64,000 nucleotides of DNA. Origin: Hypoxylon rubiginosum. Taxonomy: Eukaryota > Ascomycota > Sordariomycetes > Xylariales > Hypoxylaceae. The notes beneath the pieces were generated by a model. That model had not been told where the DNA came from. It did no database searches and was given only the letters and a program-made list of their open reading frames with translations. Positions 1-11,970 of this stretch are shown here, in pieces. Position 1 is the stretch's first letter. Every line of letters starts with the position of its first letter. Location: positions 1,302,001-1,366,000 of the forward strand of contig CADCXA010000027.1 in the NCBI GenBank assembly GCA_902806565.1. Reading direction: 5' to 3'. Position numbers and translations under genes: made by a program.

Positions 1-1469
1 GTGAGGATCTTGTATATGCTCCGTTCTACCTCCTGAGCGGTCGGTCGTTCGTGCGGTAGCACCGACAGCATCCGCGCCACCACCTGTAGCATCGGAGCCA
101 TGCCGCGAAACACCTGGTCGTCCTTCTTGGACGCGTCCTTGGCCAGCCCAGCCATCCAGGATTCCACTTGCCCAATGTTCTTATGGAATGAAGAATCCAG
201 AACCGCTCCTCCCCGGCCAGCCAGCTTGTGCTTCGCCGCTCGATGTGACGCAAATGCCCGGGTCTGGCGTTTCAGTAAGAGGCCTAGCAACTCAAGTATC
301 ACGCAGCCCAGTGAGAATATGTCGACCGCCTGGGGGTTGAGAGAAGGTGTTGGCGTGTGAAGCATCGAGGCCGGGGTTCCGGCTTCCGAGCCACCCCTAC
401 TAATAGAGAATGTGGAATTATCCGACGAATTTGACGCTGAAGTCGACGCTGAAGAAGTAGCAATAAGCGTACTCTTTCGGTGTAGACTCGAGTGGCTGGT
501 AGATGGCCGGTACCACTGTTCAGGGGCGGCATAATCGTAAGTTTCCTTGTCGAAGGCTGCTTTGTCCGCAGTGCTAGCTATTGCCTCTGCGCTTAAACGG
601 GTTATGTCTGAGTAGAAGATGTGGTTGTTGGTGTTAAAAAGCACTGTCGACGGTCTTATATTGCCGTGAGATAGGCCCCGACTATGGAGAAAGCAAAGCG
701 TGTCCACCAGGCAATGAATCCAGTTCATGAATAGCTGTCTCCGGTCTTGCTTGGCCAACGATTTCAACGAGCCCGGCATGTTCACGAGGAGCGATTTGAG
801 GCTGTAGTCGCTCGGGAGTGTGAAGAGAACATAGCCTTGGTCGCGGTGATAATACGACCCAAAGTAGGATACGAGATGGTCGGATTCGACATTATTTGTC
901 TTGTCGGTCTCGGTAAGGAAATCCTTACATGTCAACATGCCGGGTCCGGTCCCGATAGGAATGCGACGCCGTGAGAAAACCTCGCCAGGTCTATTCGGCA
1001 GCTCGACCCTATCCACCGCGCTATTGAGGTTTAGTCCGGGGCGTTTGTCCACGTTGATAGGGACGACCTCGGGATCTTCGTATACCACATGGATGCCCTT
1101 CTCTATGAATTTCAGCAGGTAATGAAATTGGCGGAAGTAGAATCTCCTATCAAACTTGTCATCTCTGGTGGCCGTAAGCGCTAGCCGCTCTATCTGGTCG
1201 GGCGGGATGGGGAGGTCATTGTCGTCCCAGCTATCGTCAATAAGTCCAAATATCTGATCAGGCACGCCGAGGTCCAAAAGGATGAGAAAGATGCGTTTGG
1301 CCTTCTCGTCAATCCATTCCCAGTACGTGCCGTCCGTTAAGCCGTCGCCGAAGCCCAGTGGCAGGTCGAGGCGTTTTATCTCCTCGGGGAGGAGGTGTGA
1401 GCAGACAAACTGTCGAGTGACAGTGGCTTCAATCCGAGACGGATCCCACCACATGGCTACCGTCGACAT
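1..1469 (-). CDS. Degenerate protein-kinase-domain protein (partial, runs off left edge)
   Basis: An uninterrupted minus-strand reading frame starts at ATG 1469 (MSTVAMWWDPSRIEATVTRQ) and is still open at base 1, so about 489 residues are visible and the C-terminus is missing. A kinase-like fold is indicated by SHGNIRPSTVLF near residue 268 (catalytic-loop position), FYSDITRL near 287 (DFG position), YAAPEQW near 316 (APE segment) and VDIFSLGCVILELL (helix F). The usual HRD is HGN and the DFG aspartate-glycine is replaced, so it looks like a pseudokinase of the kind common in ascomycetes. The N-terminal ~150 residues resemble no domain I can name. A serine-rich insert (about positions 400-480) lies between the activation loop and helix F. 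Substrate and pathway are unknown. The start is the first in-frame ATG; no intron is needed in the visible part. Confidence 0.8.
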   Translation of the reverse strand, partial: MSTVAMWWDPSRIEATVTRQFVCSHLLPEEIKRLDLPLGFGDGLTDGTYWEWIDEKAKRIFLILLDLGVPDQIFGLIDDSWDDNDLPIPPDQIERLALTATRDDKFDRRFYFRQFHYLLKFIEKGIHVVYEDPEVVPINVDKRPGLNLNSAVDRVELPNRPGEVFSRRRIPIGTGPGMLTCKDFLTETDKTNNVESDHLVSYFGSYYHRDQGYVLFTLPSDYSLKSLLVNMPGSLKSLAKQDRRQLFMNWIHCLVDTLCFLHSRGLSHGNIRPSTVLFNTNNHIFYSDITRLSAEAIASTADKAAFDKETYDYAAPEQWYRPSTSHSSLHRKSTLIATSSASTSASNSSDNSTFSISRGGSEAGTPASMLHTPTPSLNPQAVDIFSLGCVILELLGLLLKRQTRAFASHRAAKHKLAGRGGAVLDSSFHKNIGQVESWMAGLAKDASKKDDQVFRGMAPMLQVVARMLSVLPHERPTAQEVERSIYKIL

Positions 1470-4400
1470 AGCAAGGGTGTCATTACAACATCTGAGATCC
1501 ACACCTTAGAATGTCAGTCCAGTCCAGTCCGGTCCAGTCAAGCCAGTCAAGTCACGCGACTCAAGCGCCGCACGTAATATGATTTGGGAATAATCGCGAC
1601 GAGTTCTTTAGCAGGGCATAACATAAGTTGGGTTCATGTCAGCAAGGTGCCCAAGGGGCGTAGGGCGGTTTATAGGATCTACGAATTCAATGCGACTCCC
1701 GACAGAAGAAGGCGTCGGCCTAGGTGCGACATAGAGACGTAGGGTCAGGTCAGTCAGCAGAGAGAGTAAATGTCGCCCGGAGGCAATATTTCTCGGATAG
1801 GCATTCGAAGCGTATTTTTCCCCCGATAGCTCTCCATAGCTCGCGTAGTAAAAGGGCAATCCGGTTCGAAGTACTATGTACGAAGGTATAAAGGCATGGT
1901 ATATGATAGGAGTCCTCACGCGGGACTGAATGGATCCTGATTACTTTGTGCACTTAGCAAATCATGTTGGTGACCGTTTAGGGTGAATCTTGGATCGACT
2001 TGGAGGGTGTGATTGGCCGACATAAGGCAATAGATAAGGAAATACCTTGGGGTGTCTGGATCGACCCTGGAAGTCGATAATGTTCCCCCCCTACCCTCGA
2101 ACCCCTAACCCCCTAACCCCCCCTTTACCCTGGTCATCGCCACTAATGCGGGATGTAGTTTAGAGGCTCTCGTGGATTTAGTGTCCAAATTAATGCATGG
2201 TCGAGGCGTCTAATAATACCGTGAATCCTCCAAGAATGGGCTGGACGGAAAGCCCCAATTAAGCCTACAAGCCTGTAAATGTCAATATATCGTCTGTTGT
2301 GCTCTGCTCGTTCGCTACCAGACTGTAAGACCCGTGTTTTTATTGCATGGAACGAGGGACACCTAGCATTTGGTGCTCGTATTGTACTTACATACAGGAT
2401 CATCTAGAAAGCCTAGCACAAGCAGGCTGGCTGTACTGGCAGGTCAGCTACGGCTTTTTTTTTTTTTTTTTTTGGAGAGGACCCCCCTTCGTACAGCGTT
2501 GTCGTTGAGCGAAAATGCGCGCGGAAAACCCCGGTCCCCCACGCAACTTATTTGGTCCCCAATTTCACAGCTCAGGGGTCTAGAAAGTCTGGTAACCCCA
2601 AGTTGCAAGGTACTTGGCAGAGCCTGGAGCCGGGGGCTTTGTGTGCCGCGGCTCCCAACCAGACGGTACGGAGTATAAAACCACGATCCAGAGTTGAATG
2701 AGGATCGGTCTCCATATACCCAATTGAAATCACCGGTGCCATCCAGGCCGGCTGGGGAACAAGACAAGATCGAAATATGACAGTTGACTAGCTACGCAAT
2801 TGGAGAGATAGAGAGAGAGGAAGGGAGGGGATGAAATTGATTGACAATGATAGAGCCCATAGGGCCACGGCCACGAGGCCCTTGGCTGCCATCGAGGAAC
2901 GCTTTGTAAAGTCGGTACAGTAATCACCATCAACGCCCGTCTTATCATTCAAGTATAAATTCGTTAAGGCTAAAAGGCTGACGAATTACAGTGTCGACGG
3001 GTTAATTGGAGTATGTATGTAGCGTATGAGTGTATGCTGAAGTCACTGTTGTCCTCGTCATCAAGAAATCAGTTACATATGATAAGCCATATGAGACAGC
3101 GCGGGGGGCAGTGTGAAGGAACTTCTGAACCTGGGGTAGGTTAGCTCGAAGCTTCGAAGCTTCGAAGGGTGAAGTATTGAAGAGTGAAGGATCAGATGAA
3201 AGTGAAGGGGTCAAGGACAGGCTCCTCAAGGCTGTCACCCCGTCACCCCGTAACCCCGTCACTACCCCCCCTTCTCCCCCGACTCTGAACAACCCCAGCT
3301 GCGACCACGCTTTCAGCCCCTTTTCGGTAACTTCTATCTCTGATCGCCGGATGCAACTACACAAGAATAACCTGGAGGTTTCTAAGCCTTTCTTTCCTTC
3401 CTTTCTAAGGGCCATCAACGCACATACGGGCACATATGGGGCATATGGGGCATATTGGGGCGCTTGCTACTGTCCCTTTTCAGCTTGTTCCTCCAGCGCA
3501 CAAGAAAAAAAAAAGCCTCCCACGTATCTCTCGAGAGGTTTCGTCTGGCGAAAAAAAAGGTTCGTGCCGTCCTTCAACCCACTTTCGACCCCCTTTTTTC
3601 ACGCTCGCACATTATCTTAGCCCTGCAAGATATATTAAAATCGGTAGGTTAACCACCATGCGTAGCAGTGCGTAGCAGTCTTCAAAATAAGGTCCTTGAT
3701 ATCTAGCGACTTGCCTACATGTATGGAGCTCTATGGATTACTACATAGGTAGAAGGTAGATAGATATGCGCGCCTATCCTCGTGTCCACCCCTCGCTTTC
3801 GTGGGCATCGATTCGATCATACTTCGTGCTTCCTCCCAGGCTGATCGCTTGTTTCGTGTTAAATGAGCTTTGCATGCTGCTGTATTACGGCGGCCTCTTG
3901 TACGTGCAGCTCCCTTATCTATATGCTATTTTAGGATGTGCTCCATGGGAAAGCTATGATAGCTACCCTAACGTACATGTGATCTACTCCAGATTACGTG
4001 TGCTGACAGCTTCGAACCCGTCGCCGGTAGGAGGGCTCGCCCATGTATGTAAGGTAAGCAGATCGACCGTCAATCCTAGCCTAGATCTAGATACAGCGAA
4101 GAAGTTATCTCGACGTCCTAGGTCAATATCCATTGTCCTGGCTCGACCAATATCAAGAGCTTGAGATATCTGTATTTTGGGAACTTTTGCGATGATTTGA
4201 TATCTGGGAAACAAGCTGCGCTGACTACGAGTGGTTATTTGGCAGAATCTCGATAACCTGCCTTCTGCTCCGTCTCCTGTGCCATACTGTTACCGTAGGC
4301 TATTTATCCGGCTGTTACTGTAGTCGAAGGGGGCTTGGTATACTTCACAGTATCCAGACTATTCGCAGCCTTGGCCAGGTAACTAACTACCTGGTGGTGT

Positions 4401-5201
4401 CTTCTGCTCCTCCTCCTCCGGTGACCGTCAAACCATGATACCCTAAAGCCGGTGAAGCAGCTCTCTACCAAGGACAGCCTCGAGCGTGGTATGGCAATAT
4501 ATTAGAACTACACCATGTATGTCTCTGGGATGACGTCGCTAACCGTTGGCGCTGCTGTGCTACGGGAGGGGGCGTGATCCGAGGAACGTGATAAGCCAGC
4601 CATAGGCAGTCTGCACGTTGCCGCGTGGGCGCCCCAAGGCCTCGGCGACATTGGCAGCACACTACTCGGGCCGACCTGTCCAGTCAGAGTACGGCATATC
4701 CAGAGTATAGGTATGCAGTGCAACGTGCCTGATGGGCCTCGATCAGAACAGAGGACCTCAGTGGCCAGCCACATCATCCGGCAATTTTGACCTGTAACTT
4801 TCGGTCATCTTCTCCCAAGCGGGACGCGATAGATAGCAGGTGTTGGATGGACTTATATACGGGTAGCTGCTTAAAGGTTGCAGATATCGAACTGCAGGCT
4901 GTCGGGTCAGTTACACAGAAGCACCCCAAGACTCGTGCACAGCCTCAGGACCAGAGAAGGCATAAAATATTTGCATGATTGGAAAATATTCTTGGTGATC
5001 AGCTTCATGCGGGGGGCGTATATCTTCTGATTTACTGCTTACATTGTACATCTACCTTATACATTACACCGCAATATATATCTTTGACAAGCTTGTGAAC
5101 GCCGGCGTCCATCCTGCCTGTGGTGCAGCATTATCATAATTATTCCTTCCATTAACTATATCCCCTTAAGCCGTCCTCAACCGGCATGTGGCAAATGCTA
5201 G
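1470..5201. other. Intergenic, 3.7 kb, no supported gene
   Basis: Only short unsupported open frames occur here, the longest plus-strand one (3766-4164, 132 codons) having no recognisable domain. Visible sequence structure: CCAGT-type short repeats at about 1513-1556, a C-rich tract with CCCCTAA units near 2090-2125, a 19-nt T run at 2455-2473, a GA-rich tract near 2805-2830 and repeated CTTCGAAG around 3149-3168. It separates the 5' end of the kinase-like gene from the 3' end of the SDR gene. Confidence 0.6.
2455..2473. repeat. Homopolymer T(19)
   Basis: Nineteen consecutive T residues. On the minus strand this is an A run preceded by a GC-rich segment, which could be a retroposed tail. No target-site duplication was recognised, so a simple slippage tract is equally likely. 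Confidence 0.8.
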
Positions 5202-6330
5202 CTAGATCAGGTGGCCGTTCTTTTCGCTCAGTTCGGTATTCCGCCGGCCGACGAACGTCTTCATGCTGGCATCTATACCGGATAGCCTTCGGGAGATCTT
5301 CTGAAGGCCAACAGGTAATACGTTGTACCAATCAATCCAGCGGGCATACAGGGGCATGCCGATGTGGTCGCTGAGGCCAAGATCGATGGCCTTAATTACT
5401 TCTTTGGCCACTTCGATGGGCTCAACAACAGGGGCGATAAAGGTGTTGGGAGTCTTGACGCCAGCGAAGAGCGGTGTGCTCAGCTGACCCGGGGTGACGA
5501 GAATCGTCTTGATCTCTGGGTATTCTTGCAACTCGGCGGCGAGGGACTTGTGCAAGGCCGTAACGCCCGCCTTGGCAGCAGCGTAGTCCGTGAGCTGAGC
5601 TGCACCAAGATGGCCAATAACACTGGAGACTGTAACGATAGTACCGCCGGTCTCATTACGGATCATTCCCGGCAGGAATGTCTTGGTTGTATAGAAGTGC
5701 GACAGGAGGTTCGTCGTCAGGCTCTTGTCGACCTCGTCAAGGTCCATGTCGAGCAGCTTCTTACCGACGACCACAGCGGCATTGTTGATCAATACGGTAG
5801 GTGTTCCAAGCTAGAAGTGTTCGTGTTAGTTGAGGTCCGTACGGCGGCGGCGGGATGATACATACGTCGCGCTCAATGTCTGCTGCAACCCTAGCAATCT
5901 GGTTCTTGTCCCCTACATCGCACTTGTAATAGGTGATGCCGCGAGCATCGGTGCTCTCTAAATCGGCAACGTCTAGAACTGCGACGGTAGCGCCTCTCAT
6001 ACCGTATACCTCAGCAATCAACAATCCGAGGCCGCTCGCCCCTCCCGTCACCACAATGACCTCCTCGCTCAAATCCACCTCCCGGTGTAGCCCATACGCG
6101 ATCTTGTGACTTATGACGTCGCCCATCCACAGAAGCGTAACGAAGGTGGCCCACGCAATGCTCACAAGCATGGGCGTCGTGGTAAAGGCTTGGTGCTCGG
6201 CACGGAAGCAGAGGGGGATGATCCATGCTACGAAGGGATGTAACAGCGTGACGTTGAGGACTTTGAGAAACACATCGGCGGATACAGGCGCAAACCACGA
6301 GTCGCGCACTGATGGGCGGGTGTGGTCCAT
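5202..6330 (-). CDS. Short-chain dehydrogenase/reductase, membrane-anchored (retinol dehydrogenase / 17-beta-HSD type)
   Basis: Two exons, 6330-5866 and 5810-5202, joined by a 55-nt intron (donor GTATGT, branch CTAAC, acceptor CTAG), give 357 residues. Two hydrophobic stretches at about 20-44 and 51-73 predict an N-terminal membrane anchor. The Rossmann nucleotide-binding motif TGGASGLG is at 95-102, followed by NNA at 164-166, serines at 217-218 and the catalytic YAAAK at 231-235, so the active site is complete. By family these enzymes oxidise or reduce lipid, steroid or retinoid-type alcohols with NAD(P)H at the ER or lipid droplets. The actual substrate cannot be read from the sequence. 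The first ATG, just before the conserved N-terminal segment, is taken as start. It is followed on the same strand by SOF1 with a 670-nt gap. Confidence 0.9.
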
Positions 6331-7000
6331 GGTGTCGGTGTCGGATTATTGAGGATGGATAACGGGGTATGTTGACCAGCAAGCACTTGGAAGATTTAAA
6401 GAGAGGATCCTGAATTTGAGCTTCTTTGGAAGAACGAATCGCTCGATTATAGGACGAGAAGAGAGTTACGAAGAGGTAAGGAAAGAAAGAAAATTTTCTG
6501 GTCCAGCCGAATATCCACGATCACGACTTCAGTGTCGCAACTTCAGCTCCGTCTCTAAAAGTTTAGGCGCTTGAAACAAATGGTCCGAGCGTTGAAGGTT
6601 TCAACTAAGGCACGTTCTATTCCGTAACAGCGTCCCAACTGTGCTGGACCAATCGGTAGAATCCGATCTAGCAGGGGGTTAGGATGACAGATCTCGTCAA
6701 AACTTATGTACGTTTTTAACCCTTGCTTGGAATATACAACTATTGAGATCTTTAACTATAACTACATCCAGGTATGTATCTATAAACTGGGATTGACTAT
6801 CTACGTCTATAGGCTACCAAGGTATCTTGAGAGTGGCTAGTCTCGACGACTCTCTACTCGCTATAGGAACACGAATGAGTCAACAGCCCCAAAGCCCGAC
6901 CTGGTAGTGAATCAATGGTCCTTTTCCTTACCCCTTAACGCCTTGATGAATGCAACTCCTTAGTATTACAGATGCAACTCCACGAGGGTATCATTAGCCA
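6331..7000. other. Intergenic between SOF1 3' end and SDR 5' end
   Basis: About 670 nt holding the presumed SDR promoter and SOF1 3' UTR. I see no gene and no strong regulatory motif. Confidence 0.5.
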
Positions 7001-8527
7001 TTACTTCTCCCTTGCTAGGATCACCTTATCACGTTCACTCTTCCTCTTCTCGAATTGCTTCCTCGTGTGTTTTCTCTCGTTCTCCTCCCGTCGTTTAATG
7101 GCCTTCAGCTCATCCTTCTTGATTTCGCTCGCCTTCTTCACAACCTGCGGAAGATGTCTATGACGCTTGATACGCCGTATTTCCGGCTGTTGGCCTACGT
7201 TAGCAAATAACTCCACAGACAAAAAGAAGCTATTAAGGACAAGTGCGAGCATACCATGTGACCGAATCTTTCAGATAATGTTTCGTTGTACTCAAGTGCC
7301 TGTCGCTGCTTTGCAGACTTGACGCCCTCTCGCTTGGAGGCATTCGCTCTCCAAAGACGGATGTTTCCGTCGTCCGACCCACTCAACAGGTACTTGGAAT
7401 CTGGCGTCCAGCGTGCGCAGAAGACTCTCTGCATACGCTTCGTGTGGTAAACGTCTCTCGAATGTCCCTGGTCTCGGTTGAAAAGTCGAACAGTACGGTC
7501 ATAGGATGCTGTAACCAGTTCCTGCCCGGTAGGCGAGAATTCCACATCCATGACCGCTGCCACATGATCCTTCAGTACGTTGAGTGCTCGATCGAACTTG
7601 CGCATATCAAACAGGTACACATTGTGGTCCTCGCTTGCTGCAGCAAAATTCATCGGCTCCATTGGGTTCCACGACAATTTGTTGCAGCTGAAGTTGAGGA
7701 AAGTACGTGCGAGCGGCGATGATGTTCGGAGGTCGTAGAGGATAATCGAACGATCCGTAGAGCAGGATGCGAGCACCGAGGTCTCGCTCTGGTTGAAGGC
7801 AACAGAGGTAATCGTATCGCCAGACGAGGGCCAGCGGAGAACTTCCGGCGCTGCTGTAAATCGGTCGAGATCGTAGATGGATATGACATCGGAAGCAACC
7901 GCAAAGGCGTTCTTCGATCTATGAATACTCAAACTTGTGAAAGCATTGGTACCGAGCCAAGAGTGGATGGGCGCCGAATCGTCGGGAGTATTATACGGAT
8001 CGTGGATTTTGATAGATCTATCAGCTGCACATGTAAGAAGCTTTTGATCCGGCGTCCAGGCCATTCCCTTGACGATATTCTCATGAGCTGTAGTTTTCCA
8101 AGTTTGATCCCTGCTGGTTAAACCCCAGCATTTCACCACGCCATCACCGGAGCCGGATGCGAATCTGTCGAGGGAATTGGGGTCCTTGGCAAGCGAGTAA
8201 ACACCGTCGACATGTCCATTTCCAAGTTGCGCGATGAAGGGTTGGGCGAACATGCGCTCGAGTTTCACGGCATTGAGAGCGCGCGTATATTCTCTTGCTC
8301 TCTCGAACGGGTGGATCGCCGGGTCTAGATTACGGGGCGCCTTTGAAATTGTAAGAAACCTGAGCCAGCGATCGCAAGGAATATCAAATCGGCAGACTTA
8401 CCTTGGGGACGTCGGACCCGGCTGGCTGGTACGCCGTTACCGAGCGGCTTAGAGCTTTAATCTTCTATTGAATGTGTTAGCAAGCAAGGTAGATAAATTA
8501 CAATAATGCTTGACAAGAACGCACCAT
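7001..8527 (-). CDS. SOF1: SOF1/DCAF13 WD40 protein, U3 snoRNP (SSU processome) subunit
   Basis: Four exons, 8527-8525, 8464-8402, 8340-7255 and 7186-7001, encode 445 residues, the normal length for fungal SOF1. The protein starts MKIKALSRSVTAYQPAGSDV and continues KAPRNLDPAIHPFERAREYT, the hallmark SOF1 N-terminus. Seven WD40-type blades follow (for example SGSDDGNIRLWRA), then the basic Sof1 tail PEIRRIKRHRHLPQVVKKA and a K/R/E-rich end. SOF1 acts in the nucleolus with U3 snoRNA in 18S rRNA maturation; the human orthologue DCAF13 is also a CUL4 substrate receptor. The first coding exon is only the ATG codon. This is inferred from the donor GTGCGT directly after ATG and an acceptor placed exactly before AAG-ATT-AAA. 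It is divergent from the GH72 gene. Confidence 0.93.
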
Positions 8528-10578
8528 AACTGCAGAGCATGAGGATGTCGCCTGAATGGTGTTGGATCTTCTCAACAGCCAATTTACAGCCGAAAAAAAG
8601 TTGAAGGTTAGATCCCCACTATGGTCCACAAACACTTATCAGATAGCTTATCGATAACGGCAATTTAATGTGGCTACTGGCCGATCTATACCATTACATA
8701 AGCAGCCCATGGAAGTATCCCCTATAAAACATTAAGTACATATACCTGTTCTCATTCCCCCTATATACAAACATTATTGTGATAACATGATCCTATAGTC
8801 GTGTTTTGAGTCTTCAAGTAATGAGCCAAATTCAATGCATAGCGATATCATTAGACGGATTATCTAAAGCTACCATAAGGCATAATAAACTTGGAATATA
8901 GGGAGTCTGCTGTCTGCCATGTAGATCTACATCTGATTTACTACTATAAGATGAAACTAGCTGCGCAATAAGATGAAATGTAACTATACATGTCATCGCC
9001 GTCATCATACACAAGATAATAACGAAAACTAGTAAGAAGGCAAGAGAATGATAGTTCCATCATGAAGACGTCATCTAAATTTTGGATAATTACAATATAG
9101 ACGAGCCTATACACCTTGAGTGAATTAAAGTAAAAAGATGAAGTTTGAGATCGTACCTACAGGCATAAAATTACTTTTCTGTGGACTGATCTCTTTTAAG
9201 TTAAAGGTACTGTAGGCCGCTAGGATACTCCCGAACGCTTGGCTTAAGAGAAAGCCATAATACGGGTCCAACCTTACATGCCAGCCATGCTAATGCGATT
9301 TTTACCTTTCGCTGATAGTCTAGACTATCTAGATTTGCTAGTTCTTTGTTACCGCTGAGGAAATGAACCTCCTAAAATGAGTCTCCTAGTTTGATCCTTC
9401 ACGGTGTACATTAAAGACATTACGTATCCTTACTAGGCCTCCTTAGACGATAAGACGATACATCCGTACTATACGTTAGGTGCCTAATGTACATATGTAT
9501 GTTGTACGGAAACACCCGTTATGATGGCTACACCTCAATAGAAAAGACTGAAACACGGAACTCCTATGTAAGAGTGAACCAATGGTGATGCAAGACAACA
9601 AGCCAACAAGCCGGTTGCAGCAACAACACTACTATCCATTAGACGTAAGTCGCTCAAAGATCTATTTCCAAAAGCCCACATTCTAACGTGTCTCAGTTTC
9701 ACATACGTACATATCATGAGGTAGGTATGCAGGTATGTGTGTAGTTACTAAGTCCAGTCACTGTCACTACAAGCCCCCTTTCTGAAATTTCTTGCGCCTC
9801 TCGCCTCTACAGACAGCAAGGGGGTACCCCCCTGGTCGATCCTTTCTTGTCCTTGATTTCTGGACTACCTAGACTTCAAAAGAATCCCCCTCGACCCCCC
9901 AATCTTATCTAGCAATGCCAAGTTCTCTCTTAGCTTTGTTCAAACGGTTGGTGGGATTCCCCCGGAGATTTCAGTCCATCGGCCTATGAGGGCCATCTCC
10001 TTACCCAGCTTCCCCAAAATCAAGATATACTGTTTCTATTTACTAGGGTTGGTCAAATAGGTCCCGCTTCGATTATTAGTTACCGTAGTAGCGTAGTAGT
10101 GCGTTTGATATGTAGGTACAGGGCTGGGATTGCGGTCGTGCATCCGTGGGACCTACGACACGTCCATATTTTCTTCTCCAGATTTCTTCATTCTTTCCCT
10201 CCCTCTACAGAACTACACCTCTCAACATCCTCAAGAGTTGATTGTCGGTTCGCAAGAGGGGCAAGTGTTACGGATCTGGTTGAGTCAAACGACGAAGGGA
10301 AAGATCATTCGTTTTATCCGTTTGTCATTAGGCTTGCCGTTGGGCTCATTCGTTTGTCGACAACTTCCAAGTCTCGCACCTCCCACTCGCTCTATCCAGT
10401 CCAAGTCCAGTCTTGGTTCCAATCTCGACTTACACTCGCTATTTGGCCATCCTCTCAAAACCGAATCTCAGAGTGGTCGTGCAACCAGAGAGGATCTCAT
10501 CAAAATCCACATAATTACCCTTCTCGTCACGTCAATCCGTGTTTTTCTCATACCTATAATCTCTTTTAATCCATCGCC
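8528..10578. other. Divergent intergenic region between SOF1 and the GH72 gene
   Basis: Two kilobases, AT-rich at about 8640-9700, with no recognisable coding sequence. The last 400 nt before the GH72 start are pyrimidine-rich (for example 10185-10207) and hold two overlapping upstream open frames that end near the GH72 ATG. These are probably 5' leader rather than genes. Confidence 0.5.
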
Positions 10579-11970
10579 ATGCGATCTTCAACCTTCTTAG
10601 CGCTTTGTAGCGCTGCCGCAACATACGCGCTCCCGACAATTGAGTCTGTTGGCGGCAAGTTCTTCACGAGCGATGGCGACCAATTCTTCATCAAGGGAGT
10701 TGCGTATCAGCTCACTGAGAGTATGTTTGAGATCGAAATGTTTCCAATTCTAAGAATTATCACCTAATCTTGTATTCAGAGGACCCGTTGGTTGACACTG
10801 AGCAATGCACGCGAGACGCTTCGCTCATGAAGAAATTGGGCGCCAACACCATTCGTGTTTACCATGTCGATCCCAGTGAGAATCATTCTGGCTGCATGTC
10901 CGCTTTCTCTGACGCTGGCATCTACACTATGATCGATATGGATACCTTTGACACGTATATCCTGCCCGTAAGTGAAATGTTCGCTACGTGCTGCGTGCGC
11001 AGAGCTAACTAACTGTATAAAGAACAACCCGTGGTGGAATCAGACGCAATTCGACAGATACTCGGAGGTTATGGATGCTTTCCAGAACTATGACAACCTA
11101 CTAGGCCTGTTTGTAGGCAATGAGATTATCGCGATCAACAACCAGTCGCTCGCTGCACCCTACATTAAGGCCAGCCTGCGTGACCTAAAGGCCTACCGGA
11201 ATTCAAAGGGGTACCGTAATATCCCTATCGGCTACTCTGCTACCGACATCGCAGAGCTTCGACCTTGGTTACAGGACTATCTTACCTGCGGAGGTAACTC
11301 GTCTGAGAACATTGATTTCTACGGCTTGAACTCGTACCAGTGGTGTGATCCCACCGATTTCCAGACATCTGGCTACGCCAACCTACAGGAGCAAGCCAAG
11401 AATTTCCCTGTTCCTATTTTCTTCTCCGAGACTGGATGCAATAAGCCCGGTCCTCGGTTGTTCGACGACCAAGACTCCATCTTTGGTCCCGAAATGGTGA
11501 ACGATTGGAGCGGAGCCATTATCTACGAATGGATCGAGGAGGCTAATGAATATGGCTTAATTTCGTACGGCCCTAAAGCCGATGCTACTGCCACGGGAGC
11601 GAACCTCGTAGGAGGTTTTACGCGTGCAGGTATGCCGACGCCGGTTTCGCCCGACTTCGACAACCTGAGCAAGCACTGGGCCACTATCACTCCCACGGGG
11701 GTTGCCCGATCCGACTATGATACCACATCAGTTTCGACTCGTGCCTGCCCGACATCAACGGTTAGCGGATGGCTTGTCAATGGCAATGTCGCCATCCCCA
11801 GCTTAGGGGAGACTTTGACCGGTAGCTACTCGTCGATACCCAGTGCTACTGGTACCGCTGCTAGCCCCAGCGCGTCGGAGACCCAAAACTCCGTTTCGGG
11901 ATCCAAGGAGATCGCCGGTATGGGCGCCGGCCTTGTGAGTGTGATGATGGTGTTCGCCTTCTGGCTTTGA
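10579..11970 (+). CDS. gel: 1,3-beta-glucanosyltransferase, GH72, GPI-anchored (GEL/GAS family)
   Basis: Exons 10579-10720, 10780-10967 and 11023-11970 give 425 residues. A signal peptide (MRSSTFLALCSAAATYALP) leads into the GH72 domain with DPLVDTEQCTRDASLMKKLG and NTIRVYHVDP. The catalytic glutamates are in FVGNEII (E144, acid/base) and FFSETGCN (E246, nucleophile), 102 residues apart as expected. A Ser/Thr-rich tail ends in a hydrophobic segment without basic residues, typical of a GPI signal. No cysteine-rich X8/CBM43 module follows, so it belongs to the shorter GAS/GEL type. These enzymes cut and re-ligate beta-1,3-glucan at the cell surface and elongate wall glucan. Both introns have good donors (GTATGT, GTAAGT), and the second has a clear branch site (CTAAC). 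Confidence 0.95.

Noticed and set aside
3766..4164. 132-codon plus-strand open frame with a hydrophobic middle
   Set aside because: No recognisable domain, start context or neighbouring exon; treated as chance.
10099..10600. Two overlapping 156-codon frames before the GH72 gene
   Set aside because: Pyrimidine-rich leader without domain or conserved motif; at best upstream open frames.
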